DNA from: Actinoalloteichus fjordicus
Lineage (GTDB): Bacteria; Actinomycetota; Actinomycetes; Mycobacteriales; Pseudonocardiaceae
NCBI RefSeq assembly: GCF_001941625.1
Contig: NZ_CP016076.1
Coordinates: 1-64,000 of the forward strand
Direction: 5' to 3'
DNA: 64,000 nt
Shown here in pieces: positions 13,497 through 21,696 of the stretch. The notes under the pieces are model-generated. The model searched no databases, was not told the DNA's origin, and saw only the letters and a program-made list of their open reading frames with translations. Made by a program: the position numbers and the translations under genes. Numbering within the stretch: the first letter of the stretch is position 1; each line of letters opens with the position of its first letter.

Positions 13497-13619
13497 GTGA
13501 AGAAGCTGCTTGCACTCGCCGCTGTGGCTGGAGTCGTGCTGCTCCTCGTCCGTCGCAACCGTTCCGCCAAGGCGGAGGCGGACCTGTGGCGCGAGGCCAC
13601 CGCACCCAGCGAGGGCTGA
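13497..13619 (+). CDS. DLW-39 family small protein
   Basis: A 40-residue protein starts at GTG 13497 behind AGGAGG (about 13482). It has two Lys, a hydrophobic segment (LLALAAVAGVVLLLV, residues 4-18), a basic turn (RRNR), and ends with EADLWREATAPSEG. The DLW motif, the length near 39 and the position between tRNA-Ile and tRNA-Ala near gyrA match the actinobacterial family known as DLW-39. Its function is unknown; a single membrane anchor with a short acidic tail outside or inside is likely. Confidence 0.85.
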   Translation: MKKLLALAAVAGVVLLLVRRNRSAKAEADLWREATAPSEG

Positions 13620-13730
13620 TCCCACGCTCCGCCTGCCGCGTCATCACGCGGCAGGCCGGGGCGTTCGGATATCGCCACTGCGGTGTTCGTGTCGGGCTGC
13701 GAGGATGACAGTCCTGCAGTTCGGCCAAGC

Positions 13731-13803
13731 GGGGACGTAGCTCAATTGGCAGAGCACCGCCTTTGCAAGGCGGGGGTTAGGGGTTCGATTCCCCTCGTCT
13801 CCA
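13731..13803 (+). tRNA. tRNA-Ala (TGC)
   Basis: A 73-nt cloverleaf. Acceptor GGGGACG at 13731-13737 pairs with CGTCTCC ending at 13802 (one G-U pair), with discriminator A at 13803. The anticodon stem CCGCC/GGCGG encloses TTTGCAA, giving anticodon TGC at 13764-13766. CCA is not encoded. Confidence 0.97.
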
Positions 13804-14032
13804 CGAGCCGGGGACTGCTGTCGGCAGTCGCTTCGGCCCTGGCCCCGGTGCCCGCAGTGTCTATTGCGGATCGGGGCGCCGCACCACGCTTCGTGGCTGC
13901 GGTTCACGTGTTCCACCTCAGCTTCGCCAGCGTGTACTCGGGCGACCCTTCTGGGTCGCCTTTCTGCATTGTCACCGCAGGCATACCGGCGAGGCCGGTG
14001 TTCGTCGTCCGCCGAATCGCCGCACGACGGTC
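13804..14032. other. Non-coding gap after tRNA-Ala
   Basis: I see no supported gene here. A GC-rich text with the direct words CGGGCGACCC/GGGTCGCC at about 13940-13962 forms a weak hairpin that could end the tRNA transcript. Confidence 0.4.
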
Positions 14033-14607
14033 CTAGCGCGACTCATCCCGCGTCATCTCCGTCGGAGGTCTCGGGCGTGGTGGCCGTCGCGGTGGGACGG
14101 ACGTCGAGAATCCGATCTGGCGCAGGGACTCGGCGGGGCTGCGCCGCGAGCCGGCCGCGAACTCGGCGTCGAAGTCTTCCTCGCCTGCCGCCGACCGCGC
14201 CCGGTCGGCGATTCGGTCGTCGTCCTGTCGTTCGGCTTTCGACAGTGGCGCACCGATCGACTCCCGTGCCGAGGCGGCGGCGCCCGCCCAGCAGCGTGCC
14301 CACTCCTGCGAGTCCCTCCAAGGCGAGAGCCACGCCTCGGGTGTCGTCAGCGGCGCGCACAGCGGCGACCCCGTCGAGGTGCAGCAGGCGGGCACCGTCC
14401 GCATCCCCTGGCTGCTCGGCGATGAAGCCCGGTTCCGCGTAGATCAACGTGGATCGGTCCCTGCCGGCCTGCCGTGGGCTGACTTCGGCCGGTGCCGGCC
14501 CGGTCGGCGGGTGAGACGACCGGGCCCGGCCGGACTCGGTCAGCACCCCTCGCGTGGGCCGCACCGAGTCGACGCGCGAAAAACAGGTCGATCGGCCGGT
14601 CGATACT
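14033..14607 (-). pseudogene. Possible frameshifted hypothetical gene
   Basis: No family is recognised. GC at the third codon position points to minus-strand coding in two successive frames. From about 14607 down to 14405 one frame has high GC3 and reads ...TLIYAEPGFIAEQPG. From about 14400 down to the TAG at 14033 a different frame has nearly 95% GC3 near its start and reads ...TPEAWLSPWRDSQEWARCWAG. The switch is near 14400-14410. This fits one gene with a frameshift (mutation or sequencing error). Alternatively only the 123-residue ORF starting at ATG 14404 is real, or neither is. Confidence 0.3.
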
Positions 14608-14822
14608 GGTTAACCTGCCGTGCGGGTCGTCCACCGCCGGAATCGACGTCCCGGCACCGGCCTCCCGGCGGACGGCGATCCGATGGTCCGGCCGCACACG
14701 ATGGATCGTCGGATGATCGTTCCAAGGAGCGCGCCCGGCGAATTCCGCACCCAGGACCGAGCAGGGTGCGGACCGGCTGCCCAGCGAGTCGATGTGCACG
14801 AGAGTGAGGGATCGCGGCAGAC

Positions 14823-15662
14823 ATGGACGAGTACGACGAGGCAATCGCGGCGAATCGAGCGAACTGGGATCAACGTGCCGACGTCCACGCGCGGTCACAG
14901 ATGTACGACGTGGCGGGTCTGCTCGCGGACTCGTCGTTCATCTCCGAGGTGGTGCGCAACGACCTCGCCGTCCTGGCGCCGCATGTGCCGGGCGGGACGG
15001 TCGCCGGGAAGTCGTTGCTGCACCTGCAGTGCCACATCGGCTCCGACACCATCTGCTGGGCTCGGCTGGGCGCGGTGGACGTCCACGGCCTGGACCTGTC
15101 CCCGAACTCGCTGGCACATGCTCGGCGTCTCTCCGATGCCGACGGTGCCCGGCTCACGCTGGTCGAAGGCGATGCGCGCAGGGCATCGGAGCTCATCGAC
15201 CGTCGTTTCGAGGTGATCGTCACGAGCGCGGGCACCATCGTCTGGCTGCCGGAACTGCGATCCTGGGCCCGATCGATCCACGACCTGCTCGAACCGGGCG
15301 GGGTGTTCATGGTCCGTGACGATCACCCGATCCTGGGAGCCATGGGATTCGAGCCGTGGCAGGTGACCGGGGACTATCTCAGCGGCGGCGGCACGAACAC
15401 CTACGACGAGGCCGCCACCTACACCGACGGCCCCACGGACACCATCACGCACACTGTCAACCACGAGTGGCGCCACGACCTGGCCGAGGTGACCGGTGCG
15501 CTGCTCGAGGCCGGACTGGTGATCGAGGCGCTCGGGGAGCATCCGTTCATGGACTGGCCTGCCTTCGAGGGCCTGGTGTCCTGCCCGGAGGGGTGGCGAC
15601 TCCCGACGGGCGTTCCTCGAATTCCGCTGAACTTCTCGGTGGTCGCCCGACGCCCTCGGTGA
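14823..15662 (+). CDS. Class I SAM-dependent methyltransferase
   Basis: The 279-residue protein has a Rossmann methyltransferase fold: motif I LLHLQCHIGSDT near residue 62, then GLDLSPNSL with the acidic end of strand 2, and EGDARR, FEVIVTSAGTIVWL and LLEPGGVFMV further on. The central layout resembles UbiE/Tellurite-type small-molecule methyltransferases that carry HLQCHIG in motif I. The substrate is not evident. ATG 14823 follows a GGCAG-containing leader. It stands alone between a possible pseudogene and a lipoprotein gene. Confidence 0.85.
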   Translation: MDEYDEAIAANRANWDQRADVHARSQMYDVAGLLADSSFISEVVRNDLAVLAPHVPGGTVAGKSLLHLQCHIGSDTICWARLGAVDVHGLDLSPNSLAHARRLSDADGARLTLVEGDARRASELIDRRFEVIVTSAGTIVWLPELRSWARSIHDLLEPGGVFMVRDDHPILGAMGFEPWQVTGDYLSGGGTNTYDEAATYTDGPTDTITHTVNHEWRHDLAEVTGALLEAGLVIEALGEHPFMDWPAFEGLVSCPEGWRLPTGVPRIPLNFSVVARRPR

Positions 15663-15796
15663 TGCACGACGTGACCTCGCGTGGCGCAGGCTCGGCTGCA
15701 TTCGTCGCCCGGCCCCGCGCGGCATCCGATCCGGCGGCACGGCGTGGCGGGACCCCGCTGTCGGTCGGAATGCAGGGTGGTCGATTATCGCCTGCT

Positions 15797-16345
15797 ATGA
15801 AGAACTCGGTTCTTGTCGCGGTGGTTCTGGCGGGCGCCGCCGTCGCCCTCGCAGGCTGTGCGTCCCAGGACGCGCAGTCCCAGCCGGACACGCCGGGCAC
15901 GGTGACGTCGACGACCATCGTGCACGACGACGGAGCGCCGCCGCCTCCGGTCGAGCCGGTGGCCGACGGGCCGTGTCCCTACCTGGACGCGGCATTAGTG
16001 GAGCAGGTCAACGGGCAGCGCCTCGGCGAGGTACGGATCGGTGATGACGAACCGCATCCCTCCTGCTTCTTCGCTCGACCCGACGGCGGCGATCAGCTGA
16101 CCGTCCGCGTGTTCGTCGGGGAGCCGCAGACCGCCAAGGCGCTGGTGGACGAGCAGGCGCCCGTCGACTCGTCGCAGCTCGCCGAGGTCGACGGCGGCTG
16201 GACCGGCGGCAGGATCAGCGGCGACGACGGCTCCGTCTTCGCCGTCTACAAGGACGAGACCGCGGTCGTCGTGTGGACCAATCAGCAGCAGAGCTTCCCG
16301 GCTCAGACGGTCGTCGAGACGGTCATCGCCGACCTCGCGCTCTGA
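15797..16345 (+). CDS. DUF2020-like lipoprotein
   Basis: The 182-residue protein begins MKNSVLVAVVLAG and has a lipobox ALAGC with Cys21, so it is probably a lipid-anchored exported protein. A Pro-rich linker follows. The mature domain begins with GPCPYLDAA and contains a second Cys in SCFFARPDGG, the pair typical of the actinobacterial DUF2020/DUF3558-like secreted proteins. Function unknown. ATG 15797 gives the clean signal peptide; the longer upstream frame does not. Confidence 0.75.
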   Translation: MKNSVLVAVVLAGAAVALAGCASQDAQSQPDTPGTVTSTTIVHDDGAPPPPVEPVADGPCPYLDAALVEQVNGQRLGEVRIGDDEPHPSCFFARPDGGDQLTVRVFVGEPQTAKALVDEQAPVDSSQLAEVDGGWTGGRISGDDGSVFAVYKDETAVVVWTNQQQSFPAQTVVETVIADLAL

Positions 16346-16365
16346 CGAGCCGCCTCGTCGATCCG

Positions 16366-16411
16366 CATGGTTCCCGGCGACGGGCCGCTCCGCGCCTCGC
16401 CGGGAACCATG
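16366..16411. terminator. Bidirectional terminator between convergent genes
   Basis: A perfect 15-bp stem (CATGGTTCCCGGCGA, 16366-16380, with 16397-16411) and a 16-base loop lie between the DUF2020 lipoprotein gene and the convergent DUF418 gene. It is placed to end both transcripts. Confidence 0.75.
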
Positions 16412-16438
16412 ACCCCGCACAGCGTCGCTAGTGGGACG

Positions 16439-17617
16439 TCACCGCCGCACGGGTCGGCGCCAGTCGGTGATCCAGCGGAGCAGGTACTCGGCCGGACCGT
16501 ATCGATGGCTGCGGAGCCACCAGATGCTCGCGGCGACCTGGACCATGAAGACGGCGACTGTCATGGCCAGCAGCAGGGGCGGGGACATCTGTCCCGCGAG
16601 TCCGAGCCCGATGCCGTTGAACAACGCCACCCCGATCAGTGCCTGCATCAGGTAATTCGTCAGCGCCACGCGGCCTGCCGGTGCCAGCAGGCTCCGGAGC
16701 CAGGCGATCCGGGGACTGTGCATGGCACGCACCAGGGTGGCCAGGTACGCGGCGGCCAGGAACGGGGCGGTGGCCACGCTGACGGCGGTGGCGAGAGTGT
16801 CGGCATGGGCGCCGAGGGCCGCATACGTCACGCCGCCAGCCAGGCCGATCGGGAAACCGATCAACTGGATTAGTCGTAGGACCGGCTCATTCCCGGTCAG
16901 CGTCGCCAGGACTCCTCGGCGCGCGACCACCATGCCGAGAAGGAACATCGCGAGTGCCGTCGGCCCCTGTAGCGAGATGGCCTGGACGGCATGGAATCCG
17001 AGGCCGTCGATGTTGCCCCGCACGATGTCGGCGAACGGGCCGAGCATGCCCTGTGTCTGTGCCGCCGCGTTGACAAGCGCCTCGTCGTGGGCAGGGACGA
17101 ACGCCGAGCGGTCGAGGAACAGCGCGCTCGTGACGAGCGACGTCACCACCACCGCGTAGATCCCGCAGGCGGTGCGCAGCGCGACCACGTCGCGAACGCG
17201 ATGCATCGCCAGCAGCACCAGTGCTGCCAGCGCATAGGTCGTCAGGATGTCGCCGCCGAGCAGGATCAGGCTCGCAGCCCCGATCAGGAACAGGCCCCCG
17301 ATCCTGCGGAGCATCCGCCCCCCGAAGCCCTGGCCTGCGCGCTGCGCGGCTTCCATCTGGAACACGAAGCTGTACCCGAAGAGGAAGGAGAAGAGCAGAT
17401 AGAACTTCATCGAGAACAGCGCTGCGACCACGAAGCGGGCGGTGTCGTCGAGCGGTGCGGCGAAGGCCGGATCGTCGACCAGGTTGGCCGGGTATGCCGA
17501 GGCCATGAACGTGATGTTGACGGCGAAGATCCCGAGCAGTGCGAACCCGCGGAGTGCGTCGATGTCGTGGACGCGCGGGGCTGCCGGTCGTGTCATGTCG
17601 AGTTCTCGGCTATCCAC
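16439..17617 (-). CDS. DUF418 multi-pass membrane protein
   Basis: The 392-residue integral membrane protein opens with RVHDIDALRGFALLGIFAVN, the hallmark of DUF418/heparan-alpha-glucosaminide-acetyltransferase-like proteins. It has about ten hydrophobic segments and the family C-terminal block GRVALTNYLMQALIG ... RYGPAEYLLRW. Members are proposed transporters or acyltransferases; no substrate can be named. GTG 17617 is the longest start; ATG 17596 (MTRPAAP) is an equally good alternative. It is divergent from a TetR gene, which probably controls it. Confidence 0.88.
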   Translation of the reverse strand: MDSRELDMTRPAAPRVHDIDALRGFALLGIFAVNITFMASAYPANLVDDPAFAAPLDDTARFVVAALFSMKFYLLFSFLFGYSFVFQMEAAQRAGQGFGGRMLRRIGGLFLIGAASLILLGGDILTTYALAALVLLAMHRVRDVVALRTACGIYAVVVTSLVTSALFLDRSAFVPAHDEALVNAAAQTQGMLGPFADIVRGNIDGLGFHAVQAISLQGPTALAMFLLGMVVARRGVLATLTGNEPVLRLIQLIGFPIGLAGGVTYAALGAHADTLATAVSVATAPFLAAAYLATLVRAMHSPRIAWLRSLLAPAGRVALTNYLMQALIGVALFNGIGLGLAGQMSPPLLLAMTVAVFMVQVAASIWWLRSHRYGPAEYLLRWITDWRRPVRR

Positions 17618-17623
17618 GCCGTG

Positions 17624-17656
17624 AACTTATCAAATAAACTATCTGATATAAACTTT
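17624..17656. promoter_or_regulatory. AT-rich operator/promoter between DUF418 and TetR genes
   Basis: Between the divergent starts lies a strikingly AT-rich patch in an otherwise GC-rich sequence. ATAAACT occurs twice in direct orientation (17634-17640 and 17648-17654), with a 14-bp period. TTATC at about 17628 and GATA(T)AA at about 17645 form an imperfect inverted repeat. It is a good candidate for the TetR operator and overlapping promoters. Confidence 0.55.
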
Positions 17657-17701
17657 ATGGTCGGATACGCTGCGGCGGCCGATGCCACCAGGAGCGAAAC
17701 C

Positions 17702-18463
17702 ATGGACTACGACGCCGTACCCGACTCTCTTCGCAGGCTGTGGCGGTTGCCGTCACCCCCGGCTCGGCTGGGGCGCAAGTCGACGCTGGACGTGGAGACG
17801 GTGGTTGCCACCGCTGTACGGCTTGCCGACGCCGGGGGTCTCGACGCGGCGACCCTGCCGAGGGTGGCGGAGGAACTGGGCGTCACCGCCATGTCCCTGT
17901 ACCGCTACGTGGGCTCGAAACAGGAGCTGCTGCAGCTCATGATGGACGCCGCGAGCAAGCCCGGTGCCGCATCGGCGAGCGGGGCAGGCTGGCGCGAAGG
18001 ACTGCGATCGTGGGCCGTCGACCTGTGGGAGTTGTATCGAGGGCGACCGTGGGTTCCCCGCGTCCCGGTCTACAGCACGCCATCCGGGCCGAATCAGATC
18101 GCCTGGCTCGAACGAGGCCTCGCCCAGCTCGCGTCCAGCCGACTCGGCTGGGGCGAGAGACTCGCGGCGCTCACCCTGCTGAACGGCTTCGCGCGTCACT
18201 CCGTCCTGTTGACACAGGATCTCGCCGAGGGGCGTCCACCCGGCCAGACGCAGGCCGAGAGCGAGCAGCAGTACGCAGTCGCGCTGCGGGACCTCGTCGA
18301 CCCGGAGCGATTTCCGCACACCGCGTCGATGTTCGCCTCCGGGGTGCTCGCCGCTTCGGACGCATCCTCGGAGGAGACCGCACGCGAAGACTTCGCCGCA
18401 GGCCTCGAACTGGTGCTAGACGGACTCGCAGTACGGATCGGTGACGTACCGGACACAGACTGA
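17702..18463 (+). CDS. TetR/AcrR-family transcriptional regulator
   Basis: The 253-residue repressor-like protein starts at ATG 17702 (MDYDAVPDSLRRLW). The N-terminal helix-turn-helix lies at about residues 30-75 (LPRVAEELGVTAMSLYRYVGSKQEL). The C-terminal ligand domain, with WVPRVPVYSTPSGPNQIAWLERGL, resembles the TetR-C type of tetracycline-repressor-like proteins. The upstream frame runs antisense through the DUF418 gene and is not part of this gene. The divergent DUF418 membrane protein is the likely target. Confidence 0.9.
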   Translation: MDYDAVPDSLRRLWRLPSPPARLGRKSTLDVETVVATAVRLADAGGLDAATLPRVAEELGVTAMSLYRYVGSKQELLQLMMDAASKPGAASASGAGWREGLRSWAVDLWELYRGRPWVPRVPVYSTPSGPNQIAWLERGLAQLASSRLGWGERLAALTLLNGFARHSVLLTQDLAEGRPPGQTQAESEQQYAVALRDLVDPERFPHTASMFASGVLAASDASSEETAREDFAAGLELVLDGLAVRIGDVPDTD

Positions 18464-18529
18464 ATCCGAACCCGCCGACGCACTGTGCGGGTCGGGCCGC
18501 GTCGCAACGGGGACGGACGACGACGACGG

Positions 18530-18559
18530 CGGCGGGAGCGGATGACTCCGCTCCCGCCG
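18530..18559. terminator. Terminator between convergent TetR and one-TM protein genes
   Basis: A 13-bp perfect stem (18530-18542 with 18547-18559, CGGCGGGAGCGGA) has a 4-base loop TGAC. It lies between the TetR stop and the stop of the convergent gene and can serve both. Confidence 0.7.
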
Positions 18560-18578
18560 TCGGCCTGTCGTCGGCTGG

Positions 18579-19217
18579 TCAGTTTCGGTTGTCGGCGCCT
18601 CGGTCTAGATCGCGTGCGGCGCCGTTGCCTCGATGCAGCGTCCCCGTGCCGTTGGTGCTCGGGCCGCCGTCCGATCCGGTGCCCGTCGGGTCGCGGCCGT
18701 CGCCGTGCATGGCATCGGGCGAGTCGAAGACATCCTCGGCCTGGACGGCCGAGCTGTCGGATCGCCTGGTCGCTGCGACCGCCACCGCGCCGAGCGCGAT
18801 CAGGCCGAGGACCCACGGCCAGCGCCTGCGCTTGTGGGTGCTCTTGAACTTCTTCTCCAGCTCTCGCCGGGCCGAGCGGCCCGCCTTACGCAGGTCTCGG
18901 CCGGTGCGGGCCTGCTGCTTGCGCAGCTTGCGCTTGTTCACCGCCACCGTCTTCTTGCCTTCCTGAGCATTGCTCTCGATGAGTTCCAGGAGCTGTTGCG
19001 GTGTCAGTCCGCGTTCGGCGAGTTGCGACTCGGCCGACCTGGCGGCCTGTCGCGCCGCCTTGATCGTCGCCTGAGCGCTCGCCTTGCCTGCCCGTTGTGC
19101 GCCTTCGCGGACGGTCTTGACCCCGCTGCCCATCGCCCGGCCCACGGATTCTCCCGCCGCGGCCATTGCTCTCACCTCGTCCACGTTGCCTCCGGAACCT
19201 TGGTTGACGGACGTCAT
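18579..19217 (-). CDS. Basic single-TM protein, function unknown
   Basis: The family is not recognised with certainty; the position near ppiA is that of mycobacterial Rv0008c/Rv0010c-type membrane proteins. ATG 19217 gives 212 residues (MTSVNQGSGG). Residues 25-65 are an Ala-rich helix, residues 65-130 are highly basic and helical (SHR of KRKLRKQQARTGRDLRK), and one membrane span lies at about 133-150 (WPWVLGLIALGAVAVAAT). The C-terminus is Gly/Asp/Thr-rich and probably disordered. A longer frame to 19577 overlaps ppiA antisense and is unlikely. Confidence 0.65.
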   Translation of the reverse strand: MTSVNQGSGGNVDEVRAMAAAGESVGRAMGSGVKTVREGAQRAGKASAQATIKAARQAARSAESQLAERGLTPQQLLELIESNAQEGKKTVAVNKRKLRKQQARTGRDLRKAGRSARRELEKKFKSTHKRRRWPWVLGLIALGAVAVAATRRSDSSAVQAEDVFDSPDAMHGDGRDPTGTGSDGGPSTNGTGTLHRGNGAARDLDRGADNRN

Positions 19218-19277
19218 TCCGCGATCCCCATACTGCCCCTCCGCCAGAGGTCTCGCTGAAGATGGCACGATGGTTGA

Positions 19278-19832
19278 GTGGCTGACAGTAAAGAGACACT
19301 GGTCGGAAGCAAGCTGATCGCCACCCTGCGGACCTCGCTGGGTGACATCAGGATCAACCTGCTGCCCGATCACGCACCGAAGACCGTGGCGAACTTCGTC
19401 GGGCTTGCCGAGGGGACCAAGGACTACAGCGAGCCGAACGCGCAGGGGGAGCGCTCCGGGCCGTTCTACAACGGCTCGATCTTCCACCGGGTCATCGACG
19501 GCTTCATGATTCAGGGTGGCGACCCGACCGGCACCGGTCGCGGCGGCCCCGGCTACAAGTTCGCCGACGAGTTCCACCCGGAGCTTCAGTTCAACAAGCC
19601 CTACCTGCTGGCGATGGCCAACGCCGGGCCCAACACCAACGGCTCACAGTTCTTCGTGACCGTGGGACCGACCACTCACCTGAACTTCAAGCACACCATC
19701 TTCGGTGAGGTGGCCGACCAGGCGTCGCGCACGGTCGTCGACACCATCGGACACACCTCGACCGGCCCCGGCGACCGTCCCTCGACCGACGTCGTCATCG
19801 AGAGCATCACCATCGAGCGCGGGGAAGGCTGA
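19278..19832 (+). CDS. ppiA: Peptidyl-prolyl cis-trans isomerase, cyclophilin type
   Basis: A cytoplasmic cyclophilin that speeds proline isomerisation in folding. The 184-residue product has no signal peptide and holds the core motifs [17 protein letters not shown] (with the catalytic Arg), [16 protein letters not shown] and HTIFGEV. GTG 19278 is used as start. The same gene, at the same place between gyrA and crgA, is found in mycobacteria (Rv0009). Confidence 0.96.
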   Translation: MADSKETLVGSKLIATLRTSLGDIRINLLPDHAPKTVANFVGLAEGTKDYSEPNAQGERSGPFYNGSIFHRVIDGFMIQGGDPTGTGRGGPGYKFADEFHPELQFNKPYLLAMANAGPNTNGSQFFVTVGPTTHLNFKHTIFGEVADQASRTVVDTIGHTSTGPGDRPSTDVVIESITIERGEG

Positions 19833-19865
19833 TCCCGACATGACGGCCCGGACCGTGCGGGTGGC

Positions 19866-20804
19866 GTGATGACGACACCCCCTGGGCAGCAACCTGGTAC
19901 CGGCGGCGGGGGAAGCCCCTCGCTGCCGGGCTGTGCGCGGCACCCGGAGCGTCCGACGGGGCTGAGCTGCACTCGGTGCGGACGCCCGGCCTGTCCGGAG
20001 TGTCTTCGCGACGCCTCCGTCGGTTATCAGTGCGTCGACTGCGTCACGGAGGGGACCCGCGCGGTGCGCAGGCCCCAGACGCTGGCTGGTGCGGCGGTGG
20101 GCACCAGGCCGATCGTCGTTCCGGTCCTCATCGCGTTGAACGTGCTGGTCTATCTCATCACCGCCGCCCAGGCGGGCAATCCGATGCGCAACTCGGCATC
20201 GGCACTCTTCGACGCCTGGGCGCTGTGGCCGCCCCAGGTCGCCGCAGGGGAGTGGTGGCGGCTGGCCACCTCGGGCTTCCTGCACTTCGGTCTGCTGCAC
20301 CTCGCGTTGAACATGTTCGCGCTGTGGGTGCTCGGTCGGGACCTGGAGGTCCTGCTCGGCAGGGCACGCTTCATCGCCGTCTACCTCGTGTCCCTGCTGG
20401 GCGGCGGGGTGGCGGTGTACCTGCTCGGTGATCTGGGCACTCAGGTCGCAGGCGCGTCCGGCGCGGTGTTCGGCCTGATGGGCGGCATCGCAGTCGCGGC
20501 GATCCGCCTGAAGGTCAACCCCAGGCAGGCGCTGATGGTCATCGGCATCAACCTGGTCATCAGCGTCACCATCCCCGGCATCTCGCTGCTCGGACACGTC
20601 GGCGGGCTGGTGATCGGCGCCCTGGCCGTCGCCGGGATGGTCTTCGCGCCTCGGGACCGCCGCAACCTCGTCCAGATCGGCACGGTGGCGGCCCTGGTGA
20701 TCCTGATCGTCGCCCTGTTCTTCCTCCGCGACGCCCAGCTCGGTGAGTGGATGTGCGTGACGGGCGCCGACGGGCGGCCGGGTTGTGGGCGGATCGGCGG
20801 CTGA
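19866..20804 (+). CDS. Rhomboid-family intramembrane serine protease with N-terminal zinc finger
   Basis: The 312-residue membrane protein starts at GTG 19866 or ATG 19869. Residues 20-60 form a Cys/His-rich B-box-like zinc finger (CARHPERP, CTRCGRPACPEC, CVDC). Six hydrophobic spans follow. The catalytic Ser is in GASGAVFGLMGG and the catalytic His in LLGHVGGLVIG; the HFGLLHLALNMFALW segment is the rhomboid TM2 motif. Substrates are unknown. It stands between ppiA and crgA, and its own terminator follows. Confidence 0.94.
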   Translation: MMTTPPGQQPGTGGGGSPSLPGCARHPERPTGLSCTRCGRPACPECLRDASVGYQCVDCVTEGTRAVRRPQTLAGAAVGTRPIVVPVLIALNVLVYLITAAQAGNPMRNSASALFDAWALWPPQVAAGEWWRLATSGFLHFGLLHLALNMFALWVLGRDLEVLLGRARFIAVYLVSLLGGGVAVYLLGDLGTQVAGASGAVFGLMGGIAVAAIRLKVNPRQALMVIGINLVISVTIPGISLLGHVGGLVIGALAVAGMVFAPRDRRNLVQIGTVAALVILIVALFFLRDAQLGEWMCVTGADGRPGCGRIGG

Positions 20805-20834
20805 CGCCGACGATCCTCGACGAACTCAAGCCGG

Positions 20835-20860
20835 TGGGCTCACCCGAATGGGTGAGCCCA
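20835..20860. terminator. Terminator after the rhomboid gene
   Basis: A perfect 11-bp stem TGGGCTCACCC / GGGTGAGCCCA with loop GAAT lies 31 bases after the rhomboid stop and is followed by CTCTTGTGTT, a weak T-rich tract. Confidence 0.8.
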
Positions 20861-20869
20861 CTCTTGTGT

Positions 20870-20940
20870 TGTGGACAAGTAGGACCTTCTACCGGCGCTT
20901 GTGCCGAAATGCTCAAAGTTATCCACAGGAGTTGTCCCCA
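20870..20940. promoter_or_regulatory. Intergenic DnaA-box cluster between rhomboid gene and crgA
   Basis: Three good boxes lie in 71 bp: TGTGGACAA at 20870-20878 (exact reverse of TTGTCCACA), TTATCCACA at 20919-20927 (exact), and TTGTCCCCA at 20932-20940. A weaker TGGGGATGA follows at 20942-20950. This is non-coding DNA about 18 kb from oriC, between two terminators, so it is not obviously a promoter. A DnaA-titration or reactivation site is possible by analogy with E. coli datA/DARS; that is inference. Confidence 0.6.
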
Positions 20941-21023
20941 CTGGGGATGACTTACACGGCTGTGGTTCGACGACCCCGTGTGCACGGCCCAGTCGTGGGC
21001 GTAGTGATCTTCATCAGAAAGAG

Positions 21024-21056
21024 CGCGGCCCGGATGCACGTCGCATCCGGGCCGCG
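21024..21056 (-). terminator. Terminator of crgA
   Basis: A perfect 14-bp stem (CGCGGCCCGGATGC, 21024-21037, with 21043-21056) and a 5-base loop lie 33 bases past the crgA stop. On the minus strand it is followed by CTCTTTCTG, a short U-rich tail. Confidence 0.8.
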
Positions 21057-21088
21057 ATCACTCTCAGTGCTCTTGGGGAGACCTTCGC

Positions 21089-21355
21089 TCAACGCCACCG
21101 CATGGTCATCAGCAGGCCGGTGATCATGAGCGCGAAGCCGATGGCGAAGTTCCACGCTCCGAGCTCGGCCATCAGCGGGATGCGGTCCCCGGCGATGTAG
21201 TTGACGATCAGCCACAGGAGGCCGATCAGCATGATCCCGAGCATCACGGACACGTAGACCGGATGTGAAGGACCCACCGCCTTCACCTTCACCGGCGTGC
21301 GCTTATCCTGCGGAACGGTGTAGACGTCCTTCTTACGGACCTTGGACTTCGGCAT
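21089..21355 (-). CDS. crgA: Cell division protein CrgA
   Basis: CrgA is a small membrane protein that links FtsZ, FtsQ and PBPs at the actinobacterial septum. The 88-residue product starts [10 protein letters not shown] and has the family core, with two membrane spans ([18 protein letters not shown] and [19 protein letters not shown]) separated by [11 protein letters not shown]. The C-terminus ends TMRWR as in homologues. It is monocistronic with its own terminator, divergent from the sortase gene. Confidence 0.95.
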   Translation of the reverse strand: MPKSKVRKKDVYTVPQDKRTPVKVKAVGPSHPVYVSVMLGIMLIGLLWLIVNYIAGDRIPLMAELGAWNFAIGFALMITGLLMTMRWR

Positions 21356-21696
21356 CGTGTCCTCGCTGGCGTCGACCGGTGTTGCTCGTCGTCATCACGG
21401 AATGTGGCCGTCCAGTCTACGCCTGGTGATAAATCGCAAGGTGGACGCCTCGATCCCGCAATCACGTTAACGTAGTCGAGGCCTTCAGCGAAGGACAGGT
21501 GTACCCGTCGAGCATGTGGTGCCTGTGACGGCGACGATGAGCCGTCCGCATCGCAGGCCGGTTGATCCGCCCGCGAGGCCCACGACGGCCTGCGCAGTGC
21601 GACCGGTGTCTCTCGACAAACGGACACGATGACAACAGACGTGTGTTTACGCTGCTGGTGCAGAGCCGCAGAAGTCGGAGTCCAGGAGGTTTCGTG
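21356..21696. other. Divergent promoter region of crgA and the sortase gene
   Basis: This 341-bp gap carries the outward promoters, which I cannot place exactly. A perfect palindrome ACGTTAACGT is at 21464-21473, inside a locally AT-richer stretch that also holds CCTCGA and TCGAGG arms. AGGAGG at about 21684 is the ribosome binding site of the sortase gene. Confidence 0.4.

Noticed and set aside
18579-19577. Long 332-codon version of the one-TM protein
   Set aside because: The first 120 codons lie antisense over the ppiA promoter and start; ATG 19217 gives a sensible protein.
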